Source of the DNA: Desulfobulbaceae bacterium
GTDB taxonomy: Bacteria > Desulfobacterota > Desulfobulbia > Desulfobulbales > Desulfobulbaceae
Length of the DNA: 64,000 nucleotides
NCBI GenBank assembly: GCA_011389815.1
Contig: JAABTP010000004.1
Coordinates: forward strand, 1 to 64,000
Direction of reading: 5' to 3'
In this document: piece by piece, positions 36,382 to 44,937 of the stretch
How positions within the stretch are numbered: the first letter of the stretch is position 1
How the letters are laid out: each line of letters opens with the position of its first letter
Translations under genes and position numbers: made by a program
The notes under the pieces: model-generated
What the model saw: only the letters and a program-made list of their open reading frames with translations
Databases searched by the model: none
What the model was told of the DNA's origin: nothing

Positions 36382-37542
36382 ATGAACTACCAAGCACACG
36401 CGCTGCACAGCGACTTTGAACGGGGCCGGAAAAGCGGCTTCATTACCGTTGATACCGATGCCCTCACCTTCCAGACCGGGGACACCTCTGTCACCCTGCC
36501 TGTACAGGGCCTGGAGATCAGCCTGGGCGGTGCAGGCAACCGCCTGATCTATTTCCGCCATCCTGCCCATCCTGACTGGACCCTGTACTCGGCTGACCAA
36601 AAGATTTTGGAGGACCGCTTTCTGGTCAGGAACCCGGCCTGCGTTGAAGCGGTTAGAGCCATCAAAAAGAGGCGGCTGTTCAGCATAAGCTCGGTGGCGG
36701 TTTTTTTCTTTTGCATCGCGCTCTGCGCAGTCGGGGCCTATTTCGGTCTGCACCTGCTGGCCAGGGTGGCCGCAAACAGTGTTCCGCCGCAATATGAAGC
36801 AAAGATCGGCAAGAAGCTGTTCAGTCTGGTCACAGCGGACAAGCGTTTTCTGGATATGCCGGAGCAGCTTACCACGATTACCGGCCCGCTGACCCAGGCG
36901 GTTGCGGACAAAGACTTCAGCTTTGATTTTTATCTGATTGAGGATTCTTCCATCAATGCCTTTGCCCTGCCCGGCGGCAGGGTGGTGATCCACTCGGGCC
37001 TGCTGCTCAATGCGGCCTCGGCAGAAGAGGTTGCAGGCGTACTGGCCCATGAGATCAGCCATGTGACCCTGCGCCACCATATCCGGGGACTGGTCAGCCG
37101 GGCCGGGACGGTCCTGCTCGTGCAGGCGGTTTTCGGGGATGCCTCGGCCCTGCTTGCCACCCTGAGCGAATTGGGCGGCAATCTTTCCAGCCTGAAAAAC
37201 AGCCGCGCCTTTGAGCTGGAGGCGGACCGCAGGGGCTGGGAGCTTCTGAAACGGGCCAAAATTAATCCGCACGGCATGATCAGTTTTTTTCAGACCCTGA
37301 AGAAGGAGCAGAATGTCCTGCAAAAACAGATTGAAGACAATTTCAGCTTTCTGAGCACTCATCCGGGCACGAATGAGCGGATTCAGGTGCTGAACAGACT
37401 CTGGCAGGAGGAGGTCCAAACGCTCCAGAGGCACAGGCTACAGATTGATTATCAGCAGGTACAACAGGAAGTGGAGGCAGCAGTCAGGGAGGCGCACCGC
37501 AAGGAGCAGGACAACAAGGGCAGCGGTGGCCCGAATCCATAA
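36382..37542 (+). CDS. Membrane-anchored M48-family metalloprotease
   Basis: A PH-like N-terminal part (1-95) precedes one membrane segment (about 97-120). The M48 domain follows with FALPGGRVVIHSGLL, the zinc motif LAHEISHVTLRHH (HExxH) and a later ELEADRRGWELL (the third zinc ligand region). A coiled-coil C-terminus ends the protein. Such enzymes do periplasmic or membrane protein quality control. Three AIM24-like genes follow on the same strand within 25 bp of each other, suggesting one operon. ATG 36382 was preferred to TTG 36373. Confidence 0.85.
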   Translation: MNYQAHALHSDFERGRKSGFITVDTDALTFQTGDTSVTLPVQGLEISLGGAGNRLIYFRHPAHPDWTLYSADQKILEDRFLVRNPACVEAVRAIKKRRLFSISSVAVFFFCIALCAVGAYFGLHLLARVAANSVPPQYEAKIGKKLFSLVTADKRFLDMPEQLTTITGPLTQAVADKDFSFDFYLIEDSSINAFALPGGRVVIHSGLLLNAASAEEVAGVLAHEISHVTLRHHIRGLVSRAGTVLLVQAVFGDASALLATLSELGGNLSSLKNSRAFELEADRRGWELLKRAKINPHGMISFFQTLKKEQNVLQKQIEDNFSFLSTHPGTNERIQVLNRLWQEEVQTLQRHRLQIDYQQVQQEVEAAVREAHRKEQDNKGSGGPNP

Positions 37543-37563
37543 AACCAGCAACAAGGAGGCGGC

Positions 37564-38262
37564 ATGAAAACAGAACTTGCAGGAAAACCGGTCTTTGCCT
37601 ACGGGCATGTGGATCTTGAGCCGGGAGAGAGCATTATTGCGGAATCAGACGCCATGGTCAGCATGGATGCGGACCTGGACATGAAGGCCGGGCTGAACGG
37701 GAATGTCTTTTCTGCCCTGTGTAAGAGATTTCTCGGCGGGGAAAGCCTGTTCGTCAATACCTTTACCAATCTCGGCGGGGAAAGCCTGTTCGTCAATACC
37801 TTTACCAATAATACCAAAGGAGTGAAACGGGTGACCCTGACCCAGGCCACCCCAGGAGACATCCGAACACTGGAGCTGAACAATGAAAGCTACTGTCTCC
37901 AGCCCGGTGCCTATATCTGCTCCACACCGGGAGTCAAACTGGGGGTCAAATGGGCCGGGTTCGCCTCTTTTATTGGCCGCGAAGGGCTGTTCAAGCTCCA
38001 GGTCTCCGGGACCGGCACGGTCTGGTTCGGGGCCTATGGCGGTCTGCTGGAACGGGAGATCAACGGGGAATACATCGTGGATACCAGTCATCTGGTGGGC
38101 TATGAACCGCAGATGAAACTCAAGGTTCAGCTGGCTGGTGGTCTTTTCTCCAGTTTTTTCAGCGGCGAAGGCCTGGTCACACGGGTCACGGGCACAGGCA
38201 AAATTGTTGTCCAGACCCGCAGTATCTCCGGGCTGGCTGGCTGGGTGAACCGAAGTCTTTAA
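37564..38262 (+). CDS. AIM24/TIGR00266-family protein, paralogue 1
   Basis: GGAGGCGGC precedes the ATG. The product has the family's beta-rich fold: EPGESIIAESDAMVSMDADL near the start, a central SGTGTVWFGAYGG, NGEYIVDTSHLVGY and a C-terminal FFSGEGLVTRVTGTGKI. Bacterial members are of unknown function, and the mitochondrial homologue AIM24 affects inner-membrane organisation. A perfect 39-bp tandem duplication (37732-37770 and 37771-37809) repeats 13 residues (GESLFVNTFTN core), so this copy is slightly longer than its paralogues. Confidence 0.78.
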   Translation: MKTELAGKPVFAYGHVDLEPGESIIAESDAMVSMDADLDMKAGLNGNVFSALCKRFLGGESLFVNTFTNLGGESLFVNTFTNNTKGVKRVTLTQATPGDIRTLELNNESYCLQPGAYICSTPGVKLGVKWAGFASFIGREGLFKLQVSGTGTVWFGAYGGLLEREINGEYIVDTSHLVGYEPQMKLKVQLAGGLFSSFFSGEGLVTRVTGTGKIVVQTRSISGLAGWVNRSL

Positions 38263-38276
38263 CAGGGGGAAGAAAC

Positions 38277-38954
38277 ATGGATATCAAGATACATTACAGG
38301 CCCGGCTCTTCAGCGGCCCTTGTCAGCATGCAGCCGGGAGAAGTCCTGACCGCAGAGGGCGGTGCCATGATCACCATGAGCGGCGATATGGATATCAGCA
38401 CCACGACGCATAAGAAAGGTGGTGGCGGCATTGCCAAGGCACTCAAGCGCATGCTTTCCGGAGAGAACTTTTTTCTTAACCATTTTACTGCCGGCGAAAA
38501 GGGTGGCAAGGTCTTTCTCGGCACGGCCCTGCCCGGTGATATGATGGACTATGAGCTGGACAACGAACGCCTGATTGTCCAGGGCGGCTCCTATGTGGCC
38601 TCGTCTGAAGAGGTGGAGGTTGATTTCGGCTGGCAGGGCTTCAAGTCCATGCTCTCCGGCGAAGGCATGTTCTGGCTCAATATCAGCGGCAAAGGCAAGG
38701 TGCTGATCAACTCCTTTGGCGCAATCTATCCGGTCAAGGTCAAAGGCGAATACATTGTGGATACCGGTCATATTGTGGCCTTTAATGAAACCCTGGATTT
38801 CACCCTGATCAAGGCCGGAAAGAGCTGGGTTTCTTCCTTTCTTGGCGGCGAAGGACTGGTCTGCAAATTCAAAGGCCACGGCACGGTCTGGTGCCAGTCC
38901 CATAATCCAGGCTCGTTCGGTCATGCCCTCGGCCCTTCCCTCAAACCCCGTTAA
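38277..38954 (+). CDS. AIM24/TIGR00266-family protein, paralogue 2
   Basis: Second of three tandem paralogues, starting 15 bp after the first. It shows the same motifs: QPGEVLTAEGGAMITMSGDM, KRMLSGENFFLNHFTA, KGEYIVDTGHIVAF and FLGGEGLVCKFKGHGTVW. No catalytic residues are evident. An operon with the M48 protease is likely from the spacing. Confidence 0.78.
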   Translation: MDIKIHYRPGSSAALVSMQPGEVLTAEGGAMITMSGDMDISTTTHKKGGGGIAKALKRMLSGENFFLNHFTAGEKGGKVFLGTALPGDMMDYELDNERLIVQGGSYVASSEEVEVDFGWQGFKSMLSGEGMFWLNISGKGKVLINSFGAIYPVKVKGEYIVDTGHIVAFNETLDFTLIKAGKSWVSSFLGGEGLVCKFKGHGTVWCQSHNPGSFGHALGPSLKPR

Positions 38955-38973
38955 GACTTGTCAGGAGATTATC

Positions 38974-39657
38974 ATGGAGACAAAACGAACAGATTTTCCC
39001 TTCAAACTCGAATGTCAGCCTGACTTCGCCTTTCTGACCGTGACCATTCCCGGCGGCCAGACCCTGAAGGTGGAGGCGTCAGCCATGGCAACCATGGATA
39101 CCAATATTGCCATGAAGACCAAGTTTAAAGGCGGATTCAGCCGCTTTCTTACCGGCGAATCCCTGTTTATCAATGAGTTTACAGCAGAACACGCTGACGG
39201 CGAGATATCCATTGCCCCGCCTGCACCGGGGGACATGGCCCATGTCTATCTGGACAACGAGTCCATCTTTCTCCAGAATTCCGCTTATGTGGCCTCTTCC
39301 ATGAGCATTGAGGTTGAGAGCAAATGGCAGGGCCTGGTCAAGGGCTTCTTTTCCGGTGAAAATATGTTTCTGATCAAATGTTCCGGCACTGGTGACCTCT
39401 GGTTCAACAGCTATGGCGGTATTATCGCCCAGAATGTGAACGGGGAGTTTGTGGTGGACACCGGCCATATTGTCGCCTTTACCCAAGGGCTTGAGTATAC
39501 GGTTTCCAGTGTGGGCGGTTATAAATCCCTGTTCTTTTCCGGTGAAGGACTGGTTTGCCGGTTTCGCGGCCAGGGAAAGGTCTGGATGCAAACCCGGCAG
39601 CTCCCGGCCTTTCTCAGCTGGGTCTGGCCGTTCCGACCAACAAAGAATAACAATTAG
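38974..39657 (+). CDS. AIM24/TIGR00266-family protein, paralogue 3
   Basis: Third paralogue, with ATG 38974 preceded by CAGGAGATT. Motifs are shared with the other two: GGQTLKVEASAMATMDTNI, FLTGESLFINEFTA, NGEFVVDTGHIVAF and FFSGEGLVCRFRGQGKVW. Ends 140 bp before cobU. Confidence 0.78.
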   Translation: METKRTDFPFKLECQPDFAFLTVTIPGGQTLKVEASAMATMDTNIAMKTKFKGGFSRFLTGESLFINEFTAEHADGEISIAPPAPGDMAHVYLDNESIFLQNSAYVASSMSIEVESKWQGLVKGFFSGENMFLIKCSGTGDLWFNSYGGIIAQNVNGEFVVDTGHIVAFTQGLEYTVSSVGGYKSLFFSGEGLVCRFRGQGKVWMQTRQLPAFLSWVWPFRPTKNNN

Positions 39658-39797
39658 CGAGCAGGCGCAGGGCTGAGTCCGGCTGATACTTGCCAGAACC
39701 GTTGCATTGTGTAATAATGTACCTCTAACGACAGATAAGGGGTAAGATATGACGCACATACTTCTCTCTTCAGGAAAGCGGAAAGTACGAGAAAGCA

Positions 39798-40328
39798 ATG
39801 ATAACCCTTATCACCGGCGGCAGCCGCTCCGGCAAGTCCGCCTTTGCCCAGCAGGAGGCTGAGAAAATCAACGCCCCCCGCCTCTTTATCGCCACCTGCC
39901 CCCGCATCGACCCGGAAATGGACGGGCGCATTCTCCGGCATCAGCAGGACCGGGAAGGGTTGGGCTGGCAGACCGCAGAGGTGCCGGTCCGCCTTACTGA
40001 AGAGCTGGACCGCACCCCTGCCGGAACCACAGTCCTCATTGACTGCCTCACCCTCTGGATCAATAACCTGATGTACCAGGCAGAGCAGAAGGAAAAAGAG
40101 ATCAGTGAAGATCAAATAACCGCTCTTGCAGAAGAACTGGCCCGTGCTGTTCGTCAACACCAAGGGCAGGTCTTTCTGGTCACCAATGAGGTGGGTCTGG
40201 GCATTGTCCCGGATAATCCGTTGGTTCGGCGTTATCGTGATCTGGTGGGACGCTGCAATCAGGTCATTGCCGCTTTTGCGGATCAGGTCTTTCTGGTGAG
40301 CTGCGGAATTCCGATGCGGATCAAATAA
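39798..40328 (+). CDS. cobU: Adenosylcobinamide kinase / adenosylcobinamide-phosphate guanylyltransferase
   Basis: CobU phosphorylates adenosylcobinamide and transfers GMP to it, the activation step before lower-ligand joining by CobS. The 176-residue protein has the P-loop ITGGSRSGKSAFAQ at the start, the conserved RHQQDR-type His region (RILRHQQDR), VLIDCLTLWINNL and VTNEVGLGIVPDNPLVRRYRD. It is separated from cobT and cobS by a 20-kb island, though these genes are normally adjacent. Confidence 0.92.
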   Translation: MITLITGGSRSGKSAFAQQEAEKINAPRLFIATCPRIDPEMDGRILRHQQDREGLGWQTAEVPVRLTEELDRTPAGTTVLIDCLTLWINNLMYQAEQKEKEISEDQITALAEELARAVRQHQGQVFLVTNEVGLGIVPDNPLVRRYRDLVGRCNQVIAAFADQVFLVSCGIPMRIK

Positions 40329-40388
40329 CCTGCGTTTGCAGAGGTGCCCCGTATGCCTGCCCTCGTACCGCCACCCCGGTGTAAAATC

Positions 40389-40412
40389 GGGCGACCAACC
40401 GGTCGCCCCTAC
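40389..40412. repeat. REP-like palindrome before Rpn copy 1
   Basis: GGGCGACC (40389-40396) pairs with GGTCGCCC (40401-40408) and is followed by CTAC. The same hairpin class recurs at 52668, 53698, 60075 and inside the CobD-CobQ gene. Confidence 0.6.
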
Positions 40413-40490
40413 GCCTTACCTGCAATCATTTCAGAATTCCCGCCTCTTTCCTGCTTGCCGATCCTGACGGATATCTGTTATATTCATCAT

Positions 40491-41483
40491 GTGAGTTCTG
40501 TAACCAATCCACACGACCATGTTTTTCGGCAGACCTTCGGGCAGCCCGAGGTGGCGGCAGGCTATTTCCGTCATAATCTTCCGGAAGAACTGCTGGAGCA
40601 TATTGATCTGGAAACGCTGGAGCGGATTCCAGATACCTTTGTTGATCCCGAGCTGCACCCTTCGGCATCCGACCTGCTCTACACCGTGGATTACACGCCC
40701 GTACAGGGCGGCGAGACAAAAAAACTCCTGCTCTATCTGCTCCTTGAGCACAAGAGCTATGCCGACCCCATGACCGTGTTTCAGGTTCTGCGTTATATGG
40801 TGCGTATCTGGGAAGAATACTGTGCAGCACATCCCAAGGCAACAACGCTACCGCCTGTGTATCCGATGATCATCTATCACGGGCCACGACCCTGGCAACA
40901 TCCGGTGAATTTTCATTCTCTGTTCACGGTTCAGGAACCGGCTCTGCTGTCGCATCTGCCGGAATTTTCTCCGGTGCTTCAGGATTTTTCCCGGCTGGAC
41001 GACCGGGATATCCGGGGCGGGGTGTCGGCCCGGACTGTGCTGCTGACCCTGAAACATGTTTTTCGTGACGATTTGCCGGAGCGGCTGCCGGAAATACTGG
41101 CCCAGGCTCAGGAAATGCTGAAAAATGAAAACGGACGCGAGATTATATTCACCCTGCTCTATTATCTCACCGAGGGCACGGGCAAACTGGACGAAGAAAC
41201 ACTTGAAACAGTTCTGGAAGATTCTGTTCACGGAGGTGGTATCATGCAGTCTTTTTTAAAGAAATATTATGATCAGGGGCTTGAAAAGGGTATGCAGCAG
41301 GGTGTGCAGCAAGGAATGCAGCAGGGAGAACAGCTACTCCTTTCACGTCAGCTAAGGAAACGCTTCGGAGACCTCCCTGAATGGGCAGAGCAGATGCTGA
41401 AAGAGGCGTCAGGCAGGATGCTTGAGGTTTGGTCCGAGCGCATTCTCATCGCTACCACCCTTGAGGATGTCTTTGCCGAATAG
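40491..41483 (+). CDS. Rpn-family recombination-promoting nuclease / putative transposase, copy 1
   Basis: The 330-residue product begins at GTG 40491 and opens SVTNPHDHVFRQTFGQPEVA, the typical Rpn start. It continues with LLYTVDYTPV and LLYLLLEHKSYADP, where the latter holds the PD-(D/E)XK-like E-x-K (LEHKS). Rpn proteins are DNA endonucleases that promote RecA-independent recombination. The C-terminal region holds a short (QQG-x) repeat, here GMQQGVQQGMQQGEQ, before a helical tail. It is nearly identical to the gene at 59036-60040, which lies at the far side of the island. Confidence 0.82.
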   Translation: MSSVTNPHDHVFRQTFGQPEVAAGYFRHNLPEELLEHIDLETLERIPDTFVDPELHPSASDLLYTVDYTPVQGGETKKLLLYLLLEHKSYADPMTVFQVLRYMVRIWEEYCAAHPKATTLPPVYPMIIYHGPRPWQHPVNFHSLFTVQEPALLSHLPEFSPVLQDFSRLDDRDIRGGVSARTVLLTLKHVFRDDLPERLPEILAQAQEMLKNENGREIIFTLLYYLTEGTGKLDEETLETVLEDSVHGGGIMQSFLKKYYDQGLEKGMQQGVQQGMQQGEQLLLSRQLRKRFGDLPEWAEQMLKEASGRMLEVWSERILIATTLEDVFAE

Positions 41484-41588
41484 CGGGACAGGAGGAGGTT
41501 TTGATTTTTGTTTGAAACAAGGCCTCAGTCTTTATGCCTGTGGCCTTGGAGGGGAAGGGGAACCGGCTGTATCAGAGACCGGAGAGCG

Positions 41589-42095
41589 TTATACAATTTT
41601 CAATGTGTTTAATAGGATAATTGCAAGACGATGTGTTGTATTGGCTACATCGCAATAAATATATTCATTGAATATTGTCCAATGCTCTGATTTTTGTATC
41701 TCTCTTTGATCGGCAAATATGATAATAGGGACGGATGGTTTTGCCGACTCAAAAAGTTCTTTATATCTAGTATAGTCAGTATCGTAGCCAACGATATAAA
41801 CAGCATTTTTATTTATCGGTTGCAATATTTTTGTGGACATTGAGATGTCTTTAACTTCTCCAGCTATATTAAATACATTCAAATCAATCAGTTTCTTTCG
41901 TTCAGCTTGCAGGTCATGTTTGCCTGATGTTTTCAGAAAGTATACTTCTCTTTTTAGATTTTTTCTAAACCGCCATTGGACTTTTATATACCTTCTGAAA
42001 TAAAAGAAAAAACCACCTAGTAAAACGGTTGCTATCCAGTGCAGGAGAGCAATGCTCCCCAATGTGCTCCAGATCGTTTGAAAGAAGTTATTCAT
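41589..42095 (-). CDS. Single-pass membrane protein with C-terminal alpha/beta domain, next to cmr genes
   Basis: The 168-residue product has one strongly hydrophobic N-terminal segment (about 12-33), a basic juxtamembrane stretch, and a soluble domain of alternating strands and helices. In that domain AVYIVGYDTDYTRYKELF and PSVPIIIFADQRE read like a Rossmann or receiver-type fold. No known family is recognised and no HEPN or nuclease motif is visible. It lies 93 bp beyond cmr6, on the same strand, and is more AT-rich than the cmr genes. Its location suggests a membrane effector or accessory gene of the type III system. This is inference. Confidence 0.5.
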   Translation of the reverse strand: MNNFFQTIWSTLGSIALLHWIATVLLGGFFFYFRRYIKVQWRFRKNLKREVYFLKTSGKHDLQAERKKLIDLNVFNIAGEVKDISMSTKILQPINKNAVYIVGYDTDYTRYKELFESAKPSVPIIIFADQREIQKSEHWTIFNEYIYCDVANTTHRLAIILLNTLKIV

Positions 42096-42188
42096 GTTCT
42101 GTTCCTCGTACAGGTGATGATTAATCAGCTTTTAATCTAGCACGTTACCCTTATCTTTTTAAATATAATCCTTTCGGTATAGCCGGGG

Positions 42189-43433
42189 TTATTCGTCGTC
42201 TTTTGTTTTCAGCAATGCCTTTGCTGCGTTCAGTCTCTTTTGCCTGATTTTTTTGTCCAATAATGGGACAGCACGTTCAATGCTCCTCAGTGCCTCCTGT
42301 CTATCAGCGACCTCTGCGTCGGGCCACTTATTGTGTTTCAAAATTTTTTTAAGTTGTCCCTGAAGGTCACTCCTGATATTTTTTGCAGCTGGCCCCATCT
42401 TGTTGGTAAGATTGTCATGCTGATCTAATAACGTATTGAGTTCATGGGTAAGTTGTTTCTCTGGAGTCAAGCTTGAAAGCCACGCAGCCTCTTTTTCGGC
42501 AGCAATTTTTTCCTGCTCTGCTTTTTCATCGGCTACCCGCTGGGCCTCCTTTTTTGCCTCTTCAGCGGCAATTTTATCACGCTCCTCCTTTTCTCGTGCT
42601 TCTCTTTCTTTTCGTCGCTCTTCCTCCTCAACAAAATACCCATACCCGGCAGCAACCTTCCCGCCGATACCATCCGCTTCCAGGGCTAACGTGAGAAACT
42701 TCATACCCAGTTCCGCCCATTGCTGCGCACCTTCCACGACAAAATAAAAGCTCCCCTGTACCGCTAATTGCTGATTGGGATTAGGTGATTCCATATCAGG
42801 ATGGGGAGCAATTTCTCCTTGATTTTTATAGTATTCCACTGCATGGACAGTGACGATTTCCGGGGCATAAGGCTTATCTTCGCAACCGCCTTCCTGTTTG
42901 GGAATCCACCAGGCATCGTGGAAGATCAGGTAGCCGGTATCGGCTTCAGTTTCCGGGTGTTTGGGATCATTGCAGTCCGGCCCGAACAGAACATTGACGA
43001 TATCCTGACTCATACCGTATTCACCTTTATCGGCATACTGTTTTGCCTTGGCGCGGGCCAGTCCCTTCAGAGCCGAGCCGGGAATATAGGGCATCCCATA
43101 CACCGGGTGGCGGCAGACCTGGGTTTCCAGGACATGGGCCATGCCCAAACCGATGAACAGGCGGGTTCCGTCAAGTTGGCCAAACCAGCGGGCGAAGCGA
43201 TTTTTATCCGCAGTTTTTCCAAGCCAGCGGCGGTAAGCTGCTTTGTAAACATCTGAGACCGGGATGTCGCAGACAATTCTGATGTGATCGCCTATGTCTT
43301 CGCCCCGTTCTCCATCTTTTTCAGCATTCCATTCCTCAAATCCCTTATCAAAGAACAGGCCGGGATTGTCCCACTTTTTCCCTTCCTTTATCAACTCAGG
43401 AAGGACTTGCCGTCGCATTTTAATCGCCGTCAT
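42189..43433 (-). CDS. cmr6: Type III-B CRISPR RAMP protein Cmr6 with long charged C-terminal extension
   Basis: Cmr6 is the Cas7-like subunit capping the Cmr effector filament. The RAMP core spans residues about 1-275: FIGLGMAHVLETQVCRHPVYGMPYIPGSALKGLARA (split here as its GMPYIPGSALKGLARA part is diagnostic) and LEADGIGGKVAAGYGYF, the G-rich loop. After this comes an extension of about 140 residues, first a Glu/Lys/Arg-rich coiled coil (EEEERRKEREAREKEERDK), then a helical segment. The extension is unusual for Cmr6. Overlaps cmr5 by 14 bp. Confidence 0.85.
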   Translation of the reverse strand: MTAIKMRRQVLPELIKEGKKWDNPGLFFDKGFEEWNAEKDGERGEDIGDHIRIVCDIPVSDVYKAAYRRWLGKTADKNRFARWFGQLDGTRLFIGLGMAHVLETQVCRHPVYGMPYIPGSALKGLARAKAKQYADKGEYGMSQDIVNVLFGPDCNDPKHPETEADTGYLIFHDAWWIPKQEGGCEDKPYAPEIVTVHAVEYYKNQGEIAPHPDMESPNPNQQLAVQGSFYFVVEGAQQWAELGMKFLTLALEADGIGGKVAAGYGYFVEEEERRKEREAREKEERDKIAAEEAKKEAQRVADEKAEQEKIAAEKEAAWLSSLTPEKQLTHELNTLLDQHDNLTNKMGPAAKNIRSDLQGQLKKILKHNKWPDAEVADRQEALRSIERAVPLLDKKIRQKRLNAAKALLKTKDDE

Positions 43434-43869
43434 GGTTTCCTCTGTCCGTTGTTTCTTCTATGGAAGTCCCTGTGGCATCGATCTTTAATACGCTCTCAAC
43501 AAAGCGTCGGTACCAGAGAGCCACTTCCAGGCAACGACGGGTATGGCGCATGTAGCTTTGCAGATCAGCTCTTGCAAGATCCTTTAGGATGTTAACCTGA
43601 TCCGGTTCACTGTTTAAGTTTAATGTCGCTAAGATATGGTCAAGAAACAGCCCTTCAGCCGTGTCTCTCGTGTTCTGTCCAGTTTCCGCCTTTGCATGCG
43701 CCTTGCCCGCATAAAAAGCAAGGGTCTGCTGGAGGCCATTCTGTCGGATCAAAAAAGGAAAACGATGGACAGCGGTGGCGTAGCTCTTCTTAAACTCTTC
43801 TTCTTGTTCCAGGACGTTCTGAACATCTTCCAACGCCTGCAAAGCATCCTGCTGTTGTCGTGTCTGCAT
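43420..43869 (-). CDS. cmr5: Type III-B CRISPR protein Cmr5 (small subunit)
   Basis: This 149-residue all-helical protein fits the Cmr5/Cas11 small subunit, which lines the inner side of the effector filament. RFPFLIRQNGLQQTLAFY is the family hallmark. The ends are Gln/Asp-rich. It sits between cmr4 and cmr6, as expected. Confidence 0.88.
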   Translation of the reverse strand: MQTRQQQDALQALEDVQNVLEQEEEFKKSYATAVHRFPFLIRQNGLQQTLAFYAGKAHAKAETGQNTRDTAEGLFLDHILATLNLNSEPDQVNILKDLARADLQSYMRHTRRCLEVALWYRRFVESVLKIDATGTSIEETTDRGNHDGD

Positions 43870-43872
43870 GGC

Positions 43873-44937
43873 TCATTCCCCCTTTTGTCCGGGAATCCAG
43901 CGCACCCGGCCCCGACCGACTGTGGCATTACCGCCGATTTGTAACGAGATTGCGGCGTCTTTTCCTTTTCGCCCCTCCAGGTCGGATCTGAAATACTCCA
44001 TGAGATCAGGAGATTCTTTTTCTTCACCTTCTTCCTTTGGTCTTCGGGAGCGATCACATCCCAGAAGCCCCCACAGCAGGGTCTCGGCGGGTAGATTTTC
44101 TTCGTACCACAAAGCACCATCTTCCACTGTCCGAGTACCTTCCTTGAGTTTGATCCTCGCTCGAACCTCAGTGGCGGTTTCAGCCAGAAAGCTGAACACG
44201 TTATCTGGGATAATCAGAAAGCGTTTTTGGAAAAAATCTTGCCAGTTATCGTCTGGAGCAGAAGCAGTTGGGAATATGGCCTGGGCAATTTCTCCTGCAA
44301 TGAGGTCCGCAGATTGCCTGTCTTCAGTCGTCTGAAAATCTAAGTCTTCAAGGAAAACAGATTGTCCGTCGCTTGAACAGAGCTGGCTGCCCGTGGTCAC
44401 CAGCACCATGGTTTTCCCCTCTGTGTTTGATTTCCCGTCCAGAGAAGGAATTACAGGCAAGTTCGGGCGGTCTTCTTTGACCTGCGTATACACTTCATCC
44501 AGATCCCGCTTATATCTCTGCAAAATAAAAGGACAGGTCACCCAGGCAAAGACCCCGTACACCGAGCGCACGGGCAGGCAGAGCAGCTGGGCATCCTGAA
44601 TGTTCAGGGCACCGGCAAAGATTTTTCGTTCTTCCTCTTTATCATTATCAACCTCTTTGGCATCCGGTCCGAACAGGGTTGTCCATTTCTTTGTTGCTTT
44701 GTTATACTCCTGTTCATCTTGTTGAGCCTGTTCAGGAGTGGTTTCTTTAAAATCTGACTCCTCGTCTTTTATGGGCCGCAACTCCTCCCGCAAAACCCCC
44801 TTGATCCCGCTGCCCGGCACAATGGGCAGGCCGGTTGATTTTTCCCTGGCAATGGGCAGATCAATAACCCCGACGCCTTGGCCTGTTCCCGCATGGAGGG
44901 CGGTGAGGGTATGGATGTAATAGCACATGGTCTTCAT
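43873..44937 (-). CDS. cmr4: Type III-B CRISPR RAMP protein Cmr4 (Cas7 backbone, target RNA cleavage)
   Basis: Cmr4 forms the repeated backbone and cuts target RNA every six nucleotides. The N-terminus has LHAGTGQGVGVIDLPIARE, which includes the conserved loop Asp (VIDLP), the catalytic position in Cmr4. GLPIVPGSGIKGVLRE and the C-terminal IGGNATVGRGRVRW (G-rich loop) mark the RAMP fold. The start overlaps the cmr3 stop by ATGA. Its length of 354 is somewhat long. Confidence 0.9.
   Translation of the reverse strand: MKTMCYYIHTLTALHAGTGQGVGVIDLPIAREKSTGLPIVPGSGIKGVLREELRPIKDEESDFKETTPEQAQQDEQEYNKATKKWTTLFGPDAKEVDNDKEEERKIFAGALNIQDAQLLCLPVRSVYGVFAWVTCPFILQRYKRDLDEVYTQVKEDRPNLPVIPSLDGKSNTEGKTMVLVTTGSQLCSSDGQSVFLEDLDFQTTEDRQSADLIAGEIAQAIFPTASAPDDNWQDFFQKRFLIIPDNVFSFLAETATEVRARIKLKEGTRTVEDGALWYEENLPAETLLWGLLGCDRSRRPKEEGEEKESPDLMEYFRSDLEGRKGKDAAISLQIGGNATVGRGRVRWIPGQKGE

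Noticed and set aside
36370-37434. Long antisense ORF across the M48 gene
   Set aside because: Antisense shadow, since the M48 motifs are all on the plus strand.
39658-40490. Cobalamin riboswitch near cobU
   Set aside because: I looked for a B12-box-like word before cobU and cobT and found none convincing.
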